Positions 48,501 through 61,170 of a stretch of 64,000 nucleotides of DNA are shown piece by piece; within the stretch, counting starts at the first letter, position 1; the number at the start of each line of letters is the position of its first letter. Both the position numbers and the translations under genes were made by a program. The notes under the pieces are model-generated. The model had not been told where the DNA came from, searched no databases, and was given only the letters and a program-made list of their open reading frames with translations. The stretch comes from Carposina sasakii (lineage: Eukaryota > Arthropoda > Insecta > Lepidoptera > Carposinidae), in NCBI GenBank assembly GCA_014607495.2, contig CP053153.1, positions 11,718,001-11,782,000 of the forward strand, read 5' to 3'.

Positions 48501-50085
48501 TGGTCCGCCAATTTCAATAATAAAAAGAGATTATTGCACAGTTTAGTGCAGTGACTACATTGCATCAAATCTATTATTAGTGAGCTTATTAGTTTTGAAG
48601 CTTTAATTTAATATAATAGTAACAAATATTTGTTCTCAAAGATGACCTTTTGGATGGAGAAAAGGTCTAATAACAAGAAATTTATACACGGACACATACA
48701 ATCTAGAACGGAGATTTTCAATATTTCGGAGTTGTTCTCATAGTGAAAGTTGTTTCTTATTATATACCTAGTTTCGTGTCAAAAGATAATCACTAATTTA
48801 AAATAGACCTTATATAGTGGTGGTGGACTGGGAGTGACCAATAAATTGACGAAAACCCAGAGTATGTACATATTGCCCCGACCTAAAATGAATGTTAACA
48901 AGCCAGGAATAAGAAATTCTTATATTAGCATCTTTCGTACAGACGTATGATTAGTATCTCATTAAGCAGGAATTTTCATTGTAAAAGAGAGATGGCAATT
49001 TAACGAATATAGAGCTACATCTCACTTCTACCTAAATTCTATCCTAAATAGGCGCCAAGAAATTTTTATTGGAATTGCTTGTACTAAATGATGACTTCAT
49101 TCCTTTATTTCTATGATAGGAGTACTGCTAGTTGACTCGGCAGTCGGCTAACACTCCAGCAGTTTATCAAGCTTAGTGGCTTCTACCTTGAGCTTTTTCG
49201 AAGTCGTCGGGCAAAGGACATAATAAAACGTAAGTATGATACTTAACGCGATCTCATCCTTGTGGACGAAAAAGAAAAAAGAGATTGCAGTAATTTTCCA
49301 AGCCAAAGATATATTACCGGCATATAATAAATAAGTCATATTCTCTAAATCAGAAAACAGGGTAGGTATTTACTTTAAATGCGTTTTACGTATGGACGAC
49401 AAGAGTCATCCCTTAAAAAGATGGTTCTAATTGCAATTATCACTTTTTTGAAAAACTCACGATGAAATTCAAACAGTTCAGCAGTACTAAGTATCTCTTC
49501 TCTTTATACAGTAACTTCTTGGATGTAGGAACACAAAGTTAAATTCTGCAAATGCAAACCGAACTAAAAATACCGTAACCGATTTTTCTATTTTAAAACG
49601 TTAAATAAAACTCTTGGAAACTTCGGCGCCGATCCAGTTCTAGACATCACTTACCGATGCCTTGAGAATAGTCTTTAGATAATCCATTCGAGTGTTGATC
49701 TAAAGTCTAAAAGGTATTGTAAAAGTGATGTACTTTCCACTGATTGATTATTTAGTAACATAATATATAACCTTGTATTACATTGTAAAAAATCTGCCTG
49801 ATACCAACTCGCCTGAGGAATAACTAAAGTAACTTACAACTTTTTATGCTTAGATTATTGTACGGAAAACATTACTATATTGACATTACTACGAGGATTG
49901 CAGGTTATCCTCCATTCCAAATTAAACTAACTAATAAACATGGGTAATTTTAGATAGTTTTGAATTGACGTTCGCACGTGTAAACTTAAGTACGAGTCAT
50001 CTCCCTGACTAACCATCTACCTACCTGTTTATTAGATAAATGTAAATTATTTGCTGTATATTTTTCCGCTCCACTTCTTCTTCAG
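45516..50085. other. intergenic region, no gene seen
   Basis: It contains a family A fragment at 46818-46905 and a TACCTAGTTTCGTGTCAAAA segment at 48760-48830 that also occurs near 16425-16470. The overlapping ORFs at 47277-48568 lie on both strands and show no domain. Confidence 0.45.
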
Positions 50086-50345
50086 CCTATTGCAGTCCAC
50101 TGCTGGATGTAGGCCTCCCCCAGGGCACGCCACAAGGCTACTGCCACAGGGGGGTTTTGCCCATAGTCACCACGCTGGGCAGGCGGGTTGGTGACCGCAG
50201 TGTGATTTTCGGAATATGTTGTCAGTACGGGAGGCGCTGCTGCCCACCTCCCGGTAACCCTTAATAGCCTCGTACGATACCCACGGGCAGACAGGGGTGG
50301 TACAAACTCTACTCTGCCGACACCACGCGGCTCTTGTACTCAACT
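50086..50345 (-). mobile_element. SINE-like repeat with RTE 3' tail (family 3)
   Basis: The minus strand ends with a sequence coding EAYIQQWT-like residues (GGAGGCCTACATCCAGCAGTG), the 3' end of RTE-like LINEs. Its body (CAGCGTGGTGACTATGGGCA) recurs at 39359-39440 and, in eroded form, at 58094-58280. Confidence 0.7.
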
Positions 50346-50746
50346 TCTGTATTCTGTAACATCCTCTATACCTACCTTATTTGGTGCAAAATTAATAAAT
50401 CACTTTTCGGATACAAATATCACAATCTGTAAAGAATTCAATGTTATTTGGTATTGTGAGCTGCTAATTCTAAATTCCTAAGCCTTCCCTTTTCATCCCA
50501 GGACAAACCTTATAAAATCGCTCAAATCAAAACAGTTTTTGCATTTTACATAAAAAGTTAAGATATTGTGTATGTACTCGTAGGTAGGTAAATTTTAAAC
50601 ATACATGGATTTGGATCTCGGAATAAATTATGTAAAGTATGAATTGAGAGAAACAGACGGATCGAGATGGAAACCTGATTCATTTCCAGCTTTGTAGGGT
50701 CGCTTGATTTCATATTTCAACTTTTTTTAGTTCAAGCTTCAGTTAT

Positions 50747-50900
50747 ACAGGGTGTAACAAAAGCGTCTCGTTAAGTGGAAAGCTGTGAATACAGCACACT
50801 ATAAAAACCTATCTACAAAATTTCTCGAAATCACATGCCTATTTTTGAAGATTGTATGAACATTCCTAGGTTGTGTAGGATTTTTTCCATACTATCTCTC
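50747..50900. repeat. MITE M3 left-half relic
   Basis: It begins TACAGGGTGTAACAAAAGCG and continues GCACACTATAAAAACCTATC, matching the left arm of 27776-28044. Confidence 0.65.
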
Positions 50901-51499
50901 TTTGCCCCGTCGAACTATGATAGTAAAGGAATAGAGAGTTCACCAGAGATTATTATTATCAGAGTAGTGATGACTGGGATCGACATATACTCAAAATTGG
51001 AAGGCGCACGTCTAAACTATCTAAATTCTAAACATCTAAAATAACATTATACAAAGTAGACTTTTATATTGCGTGTCGGTTTATTTCTTGACCTCCGTAC
51101 ATAATAAGGTGCTATCTCGGTCGTTGTAGAACTTGGTTCTAGAATAAATTATGTAAATTAAAGAGGCTCTGTCAAAAAGGGAAAACATGAAAATGAGTTT
51201 CATAAAAATTTTTGAGTTACAGCTTTTTTACGAGCTTCTGATGTGACTGTATAATTAAGTTTTACTTCATTACCTACGTAACTCTTTTTACTCGTAGGCG
51301 AATAATTAAATCTTAATTTTCCTGTTGCAATGCTAAGGATATGTACCAAAAGAAATATTGATTTAGCTCAATACGCCTAATTTTGACAGATGTTTCATAA
51401 ATTTTACAGTCGATTTTAGTACGCAATCATAATTTAGACCTAGTTTGGCAACAACAATAAATTAACAAACATTTAACAAATTAATTTTAATGTTTAATA

Positions 51500-51883
51500 T
51501 ACTGGGTGTAAAAAGACAACTTTGTTCTTTTCATACCTCGTATTCTTTGTAACATCACGATAATTTTTTTTCTATGGAAGCACCCCTGGGAAACCACGGA
51601 TTTCCAAGATATTGAGGTCCAAAGTTACATGAATGTCAGCATTTTTTAAAATAAATCCATCTGGAAACAGTTAACAAACATTTATTTTAAAGACACCATA
51701 TTAATATTCAAAAATGTTAGTTTTGTAGGTACATTTGTCAATCGAATACATTGCTTGCAATAAAAAGAGATTTTGTTTTTTAATTTTTAGTTTCCCAGGG
51801 TTGGTTCCATAGAAAAAAATGACCGTTACGTTACAAAGAATACGAGGTATTAAAATAACAACGTTGTCTTTTTACACCCTGTA
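51500..51883. mobile_element. TACAGGGTG-type MITE (family M1)
   Basis: The ends are TACTGGGTGTAAAAAGACAA and GTCTTTTTACACCCTGTA; the inner arms match 33855-34237 in inverted order. Confidence 0.85.
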
Positions 51884-52319
51884 TAACTATATTTTACCAT
51901 ATAAATACTAGGAATTGACAACGTTTTTATGGATTCCAAAACTAGATGCAAGACAGCGAGATCTTCTTTTTCTTTTTCTCGTCCAACGCCCCATATTGCG
52001 TATAGTCACTTGTATAATCATGAAAACCAAATCCCAGTGCACATTTCCGAGGTATTAGTATATTTATCAGAATAAGTATTAGTACTTAGTGTAATCCCTG
52101 CGGCGAAGCGGCAAATGAGAAAACTTCACATACACTACTATACCTACTTATTACGTTCCAGTAATGCCGTAGCACAGTGTAAGTAACCTGGCCAACTATG
52201 ATACTGTATTAAGCTAGTAATAAGAGCTGCATAGTGTTGCAGATTAGTTTTATAATGTATCTAGCTATTTTCCAAAGACATTCCCTGTGGATGTCCCTCG
52301 GTAAATGCTATGTTGTATA

Positions 52320-52698
52320 TACAGGGTGTTTTTTTGTGGCCACCTTTAACGAAGAGTGCGTATTCTATACATGAAATAAAGTAAGTTTATGCCAAAAAAA
52401 ATGCTGGGATTTTTTTTTAATTTTTTTTATTAAATTCCTTGATCGTGCGAAATTTATAGTGTCTAGTGTTTATGTTAGTTTTTTTATAGACAGATATTAA
52501 TTATTTTTCGTGAAAAAATCCTGCTACGCGCGTCTATGTGCATTTATGCAGAAAAACGCAGTCTATTTACTCAACTTTGGACCCTAATATTTTGGAAACC
52601 GGACTCTTCCCAGGTATGCCTCCATGGAGAAAAATGATCGTGATGATGAGGAGATTCCGTAGTTTTCGGGAACGTTGACGACCAAAAATCATTCTGTA
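52320..52698. mobile_element. MITE family M2, reverse orientation
   Basis: This is the reverse complement of 4717-5085 over its whole length, with scattered substitutions. The minus-strand 89-residue ORF starting at 52836 partly overlaps it and is not a gene. Confidence 0.82.
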
Positions 52699-53154
52699 TA
52701 GCGGCTTTTTACCGGCAGGGGTTGACATGAAAAAGGTTAGTACAGCCACGTTGTACCTTTCTGGTTTATATTGGATTTGTCGCAACTTTCGGTTTAAGTT
52801 AATGCTAGTTTCTTGAAATAATAATAATTTGGTCAAATTTTACATTTGAACTCAATGTTCTCTATTTAACCTCTCACTCTGTCCGATTTGATAAAATATA
52901 GTTGTGCTGATGCGGGCTTCACTTGAATACATCAGCTGCATCTCCTTCGTGTCTATTCGAAGTAACTACTAAACCCAAACCTCTGCACCGAGTTGGCAAT
53001 ACAATTGAGCTGACAACACTGCCCAATTGACAACTCGCCTCGCCCTTTTGCTAGCTGTTGTGTGCCGTGCCTGCATATGTTTCCTAATATATTGTTTTAA
53101 TTATAGAAATAAATAGTCCTTGCGAACTAAATACTTTTGTTCATATTTCTACAG

Positions 53155-53375
53155 TGTCGTACGAGTATGAGTCGACAAAGGAACTCGGGCATACTCTCAC
53201 AGCTGTTACTGATCATTAAGATCTGTCCCTGCTACGCTAAATATGACTGTGAGATCTTCTTTATGATCTTACAGTTCTGGCTACTCCATTTAACAGTCAT
53301 GTGTGTTATGAAATACGTATTAAGGGAGGCCTATATTCAACAGTGGACTCATATAGCTGAAATGATTAATGAAAT
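53155..53375. repeat. composite of family A repeat (-) and an RTE 3' end (+)
   Basis: The segment 53155-53290 is an antisense copy of the family A repeat (GTCGACAAAGGAACTCGGGC). The next part, 53325-53375, codes REAYIQQWTHIAEM in plus orientation, the LINE terminus. The apparent 102-residue ORF spanning both is therefore chimeric repeat sequence and not a gene. Confidence 0.6.
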
Positions 53376-54464
53376 TAAACAAACTAGTCTAATGAATGAT
53401 ATAGTTGGTATTAAAAATCTGCCAAATAATAATATAACCATATAACAAGCAAACTTAAGTTATCCCACTGCAATCCATAAAACGGATTAATCTCTCGCTG
53501 TGCCTCGATAAAAAAGTTTTAATTGATCGCGAACAGCAATTATATCCGAGCCGATACCTGGAGAATAAGCAGGAAGCGGGCGTACTTCACAACTTCTATT
53601 TGTTCACTTTCTGTTTACAATTTAATTATTAAGTTGGTAATATGAACAAGTTGTTTCGGATAAATAGATTATCAGTTTAAGTTTGCAAGAGATTACATAA
53701 GAGATGATTTCGACAATGTTTTGAATTCATTTCATCCACTGCATGGTAGGTGCTAGATTTTGTTTAGGCCTCTAATTTTATATTTTCCTAGGGTAGCGGT
53801 GCTTCCAACTCAAAAAGACTGTCGTCTTTACGTTGCTATATATCAAATGTTCCTTCACGACCTCTATAACCACGGGACTGCTATCCTAGGAAACCAAAGC
53901 CTTTTCCTTTATCCCTAGTTATCCCTAGGACGAAATCCGTTGAAAATACTAATAATTCAAGCTATAATTCGCGAGAGAATATTTAAATCATTCACACTTA
54001 TCTTTAGCCAGCGGGCCGACCTTTCTCGGCCGGCAGGCAAACCCGGCGCGTAAGGTAATCTCGGTTCTAGCAATATTTATACGAGCGAAAATCAAATTTA
54101 TACGACCGCCTTTGTGTTGTTCAATGAGAAATGGATCAACGGATTTGATTTATCCCCCCGATTTTGTATGTACAATGGAGCCCAGTTTATTGTTAGGTAG
54201 CCAAGGTTTTTTTAAGGTTCGAATATGCTTCACTGCCTTTATATAATGATGAACGTAGAACACGTTCTGCCGGAATTACTCATAGCTGGGACACCAATTT
54301 TGTGTAACACATTTTTTTACCTTGTGGAAAACAAATTAAGCTTTGTTAAGTAAGTACAATATATACTTATACATTCTTGGTTAAAGAGGCCTGTATTTAT
54401 CTTGGAATTGTCAGATAAGAAAATTCAATCCAAGGAATTATTGTTGTTTTAAAGATCTTTATTT

Positions 54465-54606
54465 TAGTGCCGATTTTTCCAAACGTCAGATAGCCTATCA
54501 GAGGAATAAAGTTGATGCTGTCTCTATTATGATCATATTTTAGAGAAAGATAGTATCAACTTTATTCGTCTCATAGGCTATGTGACGTTAGGAAAAATCG
54601 GCACTA
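54465..54606. mobile_element. 142-bp palindromic MITE (family M7)
   Basis: The arms TAGTGCCGATTTTTCC.AACG and AGATAGCCTAT.AGA pair with their inverted copies across the whole element, leaving a short centre. The RNA would form a near-complete hairpin. Confidence 0.85.
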
Positions 54607-55017
54607 AATGGAATAAAAAGTAAAGATGTTAACAACTCAGTGGCTAGCCTAAGTAGAACAAACTAAGCACAATTATAAGTCAGGCTATGGCGCCTATTAC
54701 AAATATATGTCGTATTAATTAAGATATTACATACCATAATATTTAGTAGTGGCACACAACATCAGTTAATGATGGAAGGAGGAAAGAAAGATTTCTACCC
54801 TTATCCCATTGTAATTTTCTTTCCAAAATCTCATTGCCTAAAATTTGGCGTTCGTTTTAAGTAACTTTTAGTAAATTAAACATTAAAAACGTGAAGAATC
54901 CAAGTAGGTACCTATCTAAACATACAAATAAATTTATCTCCAGGGATAAAATAGTGTCCGTCCTTCCCTTGATCGACTATCTAAATCCGTGAAGCCGTTT
55001 TGCTGAAGAAAGATGTA

Positions 55018-55815
55018 CAGTCAAACCTGGGTAAGTGAGAACTGGATAAGTGAGAAAACTCCATAAGGGAGAGTAATAGCCAGGACCCGTCATTTTAAGC
55101 TCCCAAAACCTCTATTAGCGAGAAACAGAAACCTCTGTAAGAGAGAGTCGTTTTTCCCTCATGGACCTCCGTAAGTGAGACTGCTACTTATCTATACCTC
55201 TATAAGCGAGAGATGAGCTTTATTTATTATTTAGGAGGAACTATTGCTATTCCGGAAACAGAAATAAAGACCATTCCAATGAAGCTAGCATTAAATGCGT
55301 TAGAGACGGTCCATCAGTACTTTGAATACGCGGCGGTTGTTGATCAAGCAATATTCGACAAAATTTATGAGTTAGAGAAAAACATTCAAAATACAAAAAC
55401 AGAAACCCAAACGAAATTGACAGATTTTTTTAAGTGTAAACACATAAGTTCTAAATAAAATAAATTTACATTAGTGCATGAATTTTTGTTTTGTTTTCGT
55501 AAGCATCTTGATACCTACCCTTATAAAGTACTTTGATGTCGAAATCTAATGTACATAACATATATGTACATATTATTAAAAATATATATGTATACACGTA
55601 CATAATATATGTTGTGCATATTATGCACATAATTTTATCATATTACATATTTACTACAATCGTACTTACTGTAACTTGTTATTGCTGCGTACCTCTATAA
55701 GAGAGAAACGCTACCCATGTACCTGCATTAGCGAGAAACTCGGGTTAGTGAGAAACCTCTATAAGCGAGAATGAGATTGTGCTCCCTTGAACTCTCGCTT
55801 ATCCAGGTTTGACTG
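55018..55815 (+). mobile_element. non-autonomous pogo/Tigger-like DNA transposon (798 bp)
   Basis: Terminal inverted repeats CAGTCAAACCTGG.TAAG.GAGA are present at both ends and each is flanked by TA (55016-55017 and 55816-55817), the Tc1/mariner/pogo target duplication. Many subterminal motifs of the form CTCTATAAGCGAGA or GTAAGTGAGA repeat in 55025-55210 and 55690-55800, probably transposase binding sites. The core carries a remnant of the transposase. Confidence 0.9.
55213..55458 (+). pseudogene. Tigger/pogo transposase C-terminal remnant
   Basis: An 81-codon ORF within the element reads LALNALETVHQYFEYA, DKIYELEKNIQN and ends TQTKLTDFFKCK. An ALxALETLxxYFE helix followed by a Q-T-x-L-T-D-F-F tail is what Tigger and jerky-like transposases have at their C-terminus. 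The helix-turn-helix and DDE domains are absent, so it cannot catalyse transposition. Confidence 0.75.
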
Positions 55816-55818
55816 TAT

Positions 55819-57129
55819 TCATATGGTGCTTTAGGTTAAAAGTCGGAAAATACATTATCACTTATGGGCCCTCTTCCACCTACTACTTGAACAACAACGT
55901 TTCTCGCTCAACCTGCGTTCATGAAAGATGAGTATCTTTCATTGAAAGTTTGTTATCGTGACATTTGAATTAGTAGGGAGCCTCCATTTCGTGTGTTTAA
56001 GAGATGATTTTATCAACCTTACCTAACCTAACCAAACCGGTAATATTTAATCAATGTTGATTATGGAGGTGTCATAGATGTATTTTTTGTTTGTTGCCCC
56101 TTTCAGTGTACTCGTAGTAATGTGTTTGGTTGGAGTCTCAATAAAAGTTTTTCTATGTGTTTTTATTGGTAGACACTTTGCTGGTGTGTGTGCTACTTAT
56201 GTATTATAAATATTTTTGTGTTAATAGTACTGTTTGTGTCTCATAAAATAAATATTGGTTAAACACTCCATGAGTCACACTCTGCGAGAAAAGATTGTGC
56301 TAATAACTCCTTGCCTTTAAAAAAACCCTTCATAACAAAATGCTGACTTAATAAATGCTGACTGTCGTACAAACAGGAAATACAAAATATTACTTTCTAA
56401 CTGGGATCCCTCAAATTTTATTAATTTAATCAGAGCAGCCGGGCGGTGCCGCTAGACTATAATTGCTACCCATTTAGACCTGCAGATAAGTCTGGGCTTA
56501 TGATGTATTCGACTCTGTATTTAATTCGAATCCCCGGGGAAAACCGCTGATTTATTTTATTCGAGTTTTCAAGAGGTTTTCTCTTGGACAGGGATTTCTG
56601 ACTATACATATAATAGGACGGAATTTCAAAACACCGTGGGAATTCTGTAGAAATATTTGAGTAATGGCCGGTGATATCAGGGTGATATCGTCCCTTTTTT
56701 GTTACATGTATTAATATTTGAAATGCTAGACTGTCACGCATAGCGATTAATATTTTCATGTCACGGTTTGAGCCGATTAAATTATTCAGTTGTCATCGTA
56801 TTAGAAGCAGTATTAGTTGTTTTTAGGTACATGCACGTAAAGATTGATGAAATATACTTACATAACCTAAAAAGGCAAAGAGTAACTTCTATTTCTTTCC
56901 CCCTTTACTATGATTATTATTAATCTATGATTGTTATTTATATATACCTATATATGATTTACATTAGAGATCGAGAAATTTATGTACACAAAGATTCCAC
57001 TAATGCAATCTTTTGAAGAAGACAATCTAAGACCATTTCCATTGGTAACTAATCTTCATGCAATATGCATACTACGTGATAGAAGGATGGAAATAACATT
57101 AAAACTCACGATACTGTTAACTACCTATA
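55819..57129. other. intergenic region, no gene seen
   Basis: No recognisable repeat or domain. A short ACCTTACCTAACCTAACC string at about 56019 is too short to be telomeric. Confidence 0.4.
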
Positions 57130-57497
57130 TACAGGGTTAATTTTAAAACATCAATAACCTCGCAAGACTAGGTAGCTACCATCATAAACAACAACATTTG
57201 TTCTACGAGTTTTGATAATTTCACATATTTTACTTTCATACAAAAATAAATATCAATTTAATATTACTTCTGAATGTTCTTAAGTCTGTAGATAACACAG
57301 GAGAGCGCGCGATCTACCTTCTACGAATGGAACATAGACTTATAAATGTCACGACATTACAATAAAAGCCTAGAAAATTATTTTTAATTAATGTATCGAG
57401 TTATGATAAAACTCGTAGAACTAATGTTATTGTTTATGATTTTAGCTATCTACGAGTAGTCCTGCGAGGTTATTGATGTTTTTAAATTAACCCTGTA
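57130..57497. mobile_element. MITE family M4 (368 bp palindrome)
   Basis: The ends are TACAGGGTTAATTTTAAAAC and the reverse complement ATTAACCCTGTA. Arms pair through CATCAATAACCTCGCA.GACTA and on to TTCTACGAGTTTTGATAA. A left-arm relic lies at 39246-39352. Confidence 0.85.
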
Positions 57498-57629
57498 TAC
57501 CGCTGATTTGACCAATTTCATGTTCAATTTCGAAAATCACAAACCATGGGAATCTTTTTGATTCCTAAATGCTATTTGCTCTCTAATCATGTTATAAGCC
57601 TTTCAAAACACTATATCGGGTATATTATA

Positions 57630-57823
57630 AAACAAAGTCGCTTTCTGCTGTCTGTCCCTATGTATGCTTAGATCTTTTAAAGTACGCAACGGATTTTGAT
57701 GCAGTTTTTTAAATAGATAGAGTGATTCACATGGAAGGTTTATAATGTATAACAAGGGACCTGCCCCGGCTTCGCACGGGGTAATGCACTCTCACGCGGG
57801 CGAAGCCGTGGACGGCCGCTAGT
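57630..57823 (-). repeat. interspersed repeat, second copy
   Basis: This is the close relative of 28311-28508, ending CGAAGCCGTGGACGGCCGCT and AGTA. Confidence 0.75.
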
Positions 57824-58093
57824 AACCAATAATTTATTTTAATCGACTTGTTGAATATTGAGGTAGGTTTTTGTATTGCATAGATTTATATACTACTTAT
57901 CTTCGATTTTCTCCTTTTAGGTTTTTATTCTTTATTCTTTATTGCACATACACAAAAAGAAATATGGCATACAACATTAAAGAAGAGATGCATGTACATG
58001 TAGGTTTTTTCAGATGATATTAGTCAAACTAGTACCTAGATATCACTTAGACTAAAAAAATCTGGAGATTTTATTGTATGTATGTATACAGAT

Positions 58094-58280
58094 CAGCCTA
58101 TTGTAGTCCACTGCTGGATGTAGGCCTCCCCCACAAGGATTGTGCCATAGAGGAATTTTTGCACATTGTCACCATGCTGCCCACCGCCTTGAAACCTTTC
58201 CTCGGCTCTTATGATACCGTTTATGATGCCATGGGCAGACATGGCGTGATGCAATTCTACCCAGCCAACAACACAGGGCA
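58094..58280 (-). mobile_element. family 3 repeat, eroded
   Basis: It shares CCACTGCTGGATGTAGGCCT and CATGGGCAGACA-like segments with 50086-50345. On the minus strand the tail reads GEAYIQQWTTIG then stop, the LINE-derived end. Confidence 0.65.
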
Positions 58281-58658
58281 ACATGCATATACACAAAGAC
58301 GGATATACTATATTTTTTCTTTATGCATCAAAAATCGGGTTCCAGGGTAAATCACCATATTTCCTCCATTTCCCTCTTTCTCGTTATTTCTCTACCGGAC
58401 CCCTCGTGATTTAAGTCGACAATTACAATAATTTTCTACACAAAGTAGACTTTTATTATCCTTTTAAAGTGAATCACATCCAATTTAATTAGAGGACTTG
58501 GAATCTGAGGAATATTCTTGAATCCCAGGATAAATATAAAATTCCAATTCGTGTTCCAGTCGTGTTTTCAAATAATGTTGACAGATTGTAAACAATCACT
58601 TGCAATCATGTGCCACGAACCCTATGCTATATACAGGTATTATCAAGGAATATAGATA

Positions 58659-59055
58659 CACAGGGTTCTTTTAATGAACTTTGTTCTTTTAATACCTCGT
58701 ATTCTTTGTAACATCACGATCGTTTTTTTTCTATGGAAGCACCCCTGGGAAACCACTGGTTTCCAAGATATTGAGGTCCAAAGTTACATTAATATTATCT
58801 TTTTTTACATAAATCCATCTAAAATCGGTTAACAAACATTTTTTTCAAAGATACCATGTCAAAATGTTATGTTAGTTTTGTAGGTACATTTTGTACTTTG
58901 CGCATCAAATGAATACATTGCTTGCAATAAAATGACAGTATTTTTTCATAATTCTTTTGTCGTTTTACAGGGTTGGTTCCATAGAAGAAAATGATCGTAA
59001 CCTTACAAAGAATACAAGGTATTAAAAAAACATCGTTGACTTTTTACACCCTGTA
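58659..59055. mobile_element. TACAGGGTG-type MITE (family M1)
   Basis: The right end GACTTTTTACACCCTGTA is intact and the left end (ACAGGGTTCTTTTAATGAAC) is rearranged. Inner arms match the other copies. The bases beyond its right end (TGTTTACGAGTAAAA) also match, in reverse, the left flank of the copy at 1292. Confidence 0.83.
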
Positions 59056-59077
59056 TGTTTACGAGTAAAATGGACTG

Positions 59078-59222
59078 TGTTCCCGAAATGGGTTACGACT
59101 AACATAGCGGGGACAGATGAAAATAATCGGTGACAAGTACTAGCTTATAACTTGAGTAAATTCCCTAGTTCCTTAGTCGACTCTTAAGACATGCACGGAA
59201 GAGATGCGGCTGATGTAGGTAT
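59078..59222 (+). repeat. family A repeat
   Basis: It begins TGTTCCCGAAATGGGTTACG directly after an M1 MITE and ends ATGCGGCTGATGTAGGTATT. Confidence 0.7.
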
Positions 59223-60207
59223 TCTATATCACTTCCTTTCTTATTCCCAACCACTTGGGGTCCTCGAAGAAAAGAAACATAGGTATAAGTATTTATTCTT
59301 TCTATTTATAAAAAAATATCAATGTTATGATATGACATATTCTCCATACTATATGATCAAAATTGAGTTTAAATTCACTTCCTAATATAAACTCCATTTT
59401 AAATTAAACTTTGAGTAAAAACCCTTGTTATAAGCATTGTATCCTTACGGAAATCTAATTATAAAAGTTTACTTTGTCATTCACTTTGCTATGAAAAACA
59501 ATCATCCAAGGCGGCAAGGTGGAAACATCCATCAAAAGAGATTTAAACCGCAGTTATTAGACCTGTAATTTTAGAGGAAGTATTTAAAAAAATTGATTTA
59601 TCTAAGCTACTTATGAGTAGGTACGTTGCGAATCACGAATTTCAAGATGTAAGATATTCCATTACCTACTACAATACAAACATCAGTAAAATAAATACGA
59701 AATTATTGTCTTCAACGGAAAATATTCTATAGGTAACATTTTTTAGCATTTATCCAAATGCGGAGTTTCAGGAATCATTAATCTGGAAGTTTAATGACGA
59801 ATTCAGGAGTTTAGTAATTTGAGAGGCTCTGGTCATGGAAGTCAGAATATGATGGAGGTGTTTATCTACCTATGTTATTTTTAAAAACCTAGCGGACTAC
59901 TTAATCTGCGTGAACGTAGTTTTGAGTTATTTTGGTGTAAACAGCTATATGTATAACTGCCACTCATGAAAATCCGATTGCTAGTTTATTCGTGAATTTA
60001 TGATGAAATCCAAACATTTAGTCTCACAAAATTTCATGACAATTTCGAGTTTTATATAGGTGGGTCTAGGAGAGACCTATCCATCCATAGAGCGATGGAT
60101 TTACCCCGCGAGGCTGCTGCCTGGAGAGCGACCGAGCCATCGTCAAAGGCGCCTCGATCGTTTGCCGCGAACCCTCTGGACGCTCGCGTATTTTGTTTTA
60201 TGCCTAA

Positions 60208-60362
60208 GTCTAAGGCCGCACTACGGCATAACCGCCGCGGTTCATAACCGCCTGATTTTGTGAGTAATGGAAGCGGCCGCACTGACGGTTTTGCTCAGCC
60301 ATACTAGAAAAAGGCGCGTTAAAAACCGCACGGGGTTAGTCGTAGTGCGGCCTGAGCCTTAT
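60208..60362. mobile_element. short MITE with AAGGCCGCACTACG ends
   Basis: The ends AAGGCCGCACTACG and CGTAGTGCGGCCT are inverted repeats; internal GCGGTTATG/AACCGC motifs repeat. The overlapping ORFs at 60052-60282 on both strands are not supported as genes. Confidence 0.7.
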
Positions 60363-60804
60363 GCATAATGGGCACGTCTACACTAATCAAGCAGCCATGC
60401 CCGACCCGCTTTATTGATTTACCAACTTGCGTTGTCAAATCCACTTTGATTTCCGCCTTCTTGGTCAGCCTGTACGAGAGATGTGATGTAAATTGGTTCC
60501 GCCCAAGTTTGAATCGAGATTGATAGATTTTCTCATTGTATCCAGATATTACATTATTTTGGTGTGTTGTCAGAATAAGATGATATATTATGATGATCGA
60601 AGTATAGACTATGTAGATACCCTAATTTGGTTTAGTTTATCTACTGATCCTAATATAGAAAATTAAAACGAGATATATTTGTGCCAAGTATAACTACCTA
60701 TATATTCCTAATAGTGATAGGTATAATAGGTAAGTACTGCAAATTATAATCCTATCTATCTCTCTGTCATGCATACATATATGAGTAAGATACACAGCTT
60801 TGTA

Positions 60805-60966
60805 TCCAAAATAGAAAAATTAGAACTGCATGATCACAAAGGAGATCCTCCAACTACGTTTATCATAGTGGAGCTAAATCTAAAAGTCAGTGACAGGTTG
60901 TCTAAGTCATAGCCTAAGAGAACGCCCCATGCACTGAAGGAGATGCAGCTGATGTATTCTATTGAG
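60805..60966 (+). repeat. family A repeat
   Basis: It contains ACTGCATGATCACAAAGGAG and GAAGGAGATGCAGCTGATGT with the family spacing. Confidence 0.7.
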
Positions 60967-61002
60967 AGTAGTAGTGTTTCTATCATTGATTTAGATTTAA
61001 CT

Positions 61003-61170
61003 AGCTACCCACCCCGGCTTCGTACGGATGCAATGCTACGCATATAAACCATCCTCTTGAATAGCTCTATCTATTTAAAAACCGCATCAAAATCCGTTGC
61101 GTAGTTTACAAATCTAAGCATACATAGTGACAGACAGCGGGAAGCGACTTTGTTTTATGCTTTGTTATAA
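61003..61170 (+). repeat. interspersed repeat, third copy (opposite orientation)
   Basis: It begins GCTACCCACCCCGGCTTCGT and continues ATCAAAATCCGTTGCGTAG to GGGAAGCGACTTTGTTTTAT. Confidence 0.7.

Noticed and set aside
60052..60282. overlapping 67- and 76-codon ORFs on opposite strands
   Set aside because: They partly overlap a short MITE (60208-60362), lack domains and have no splice or poly(A) support.
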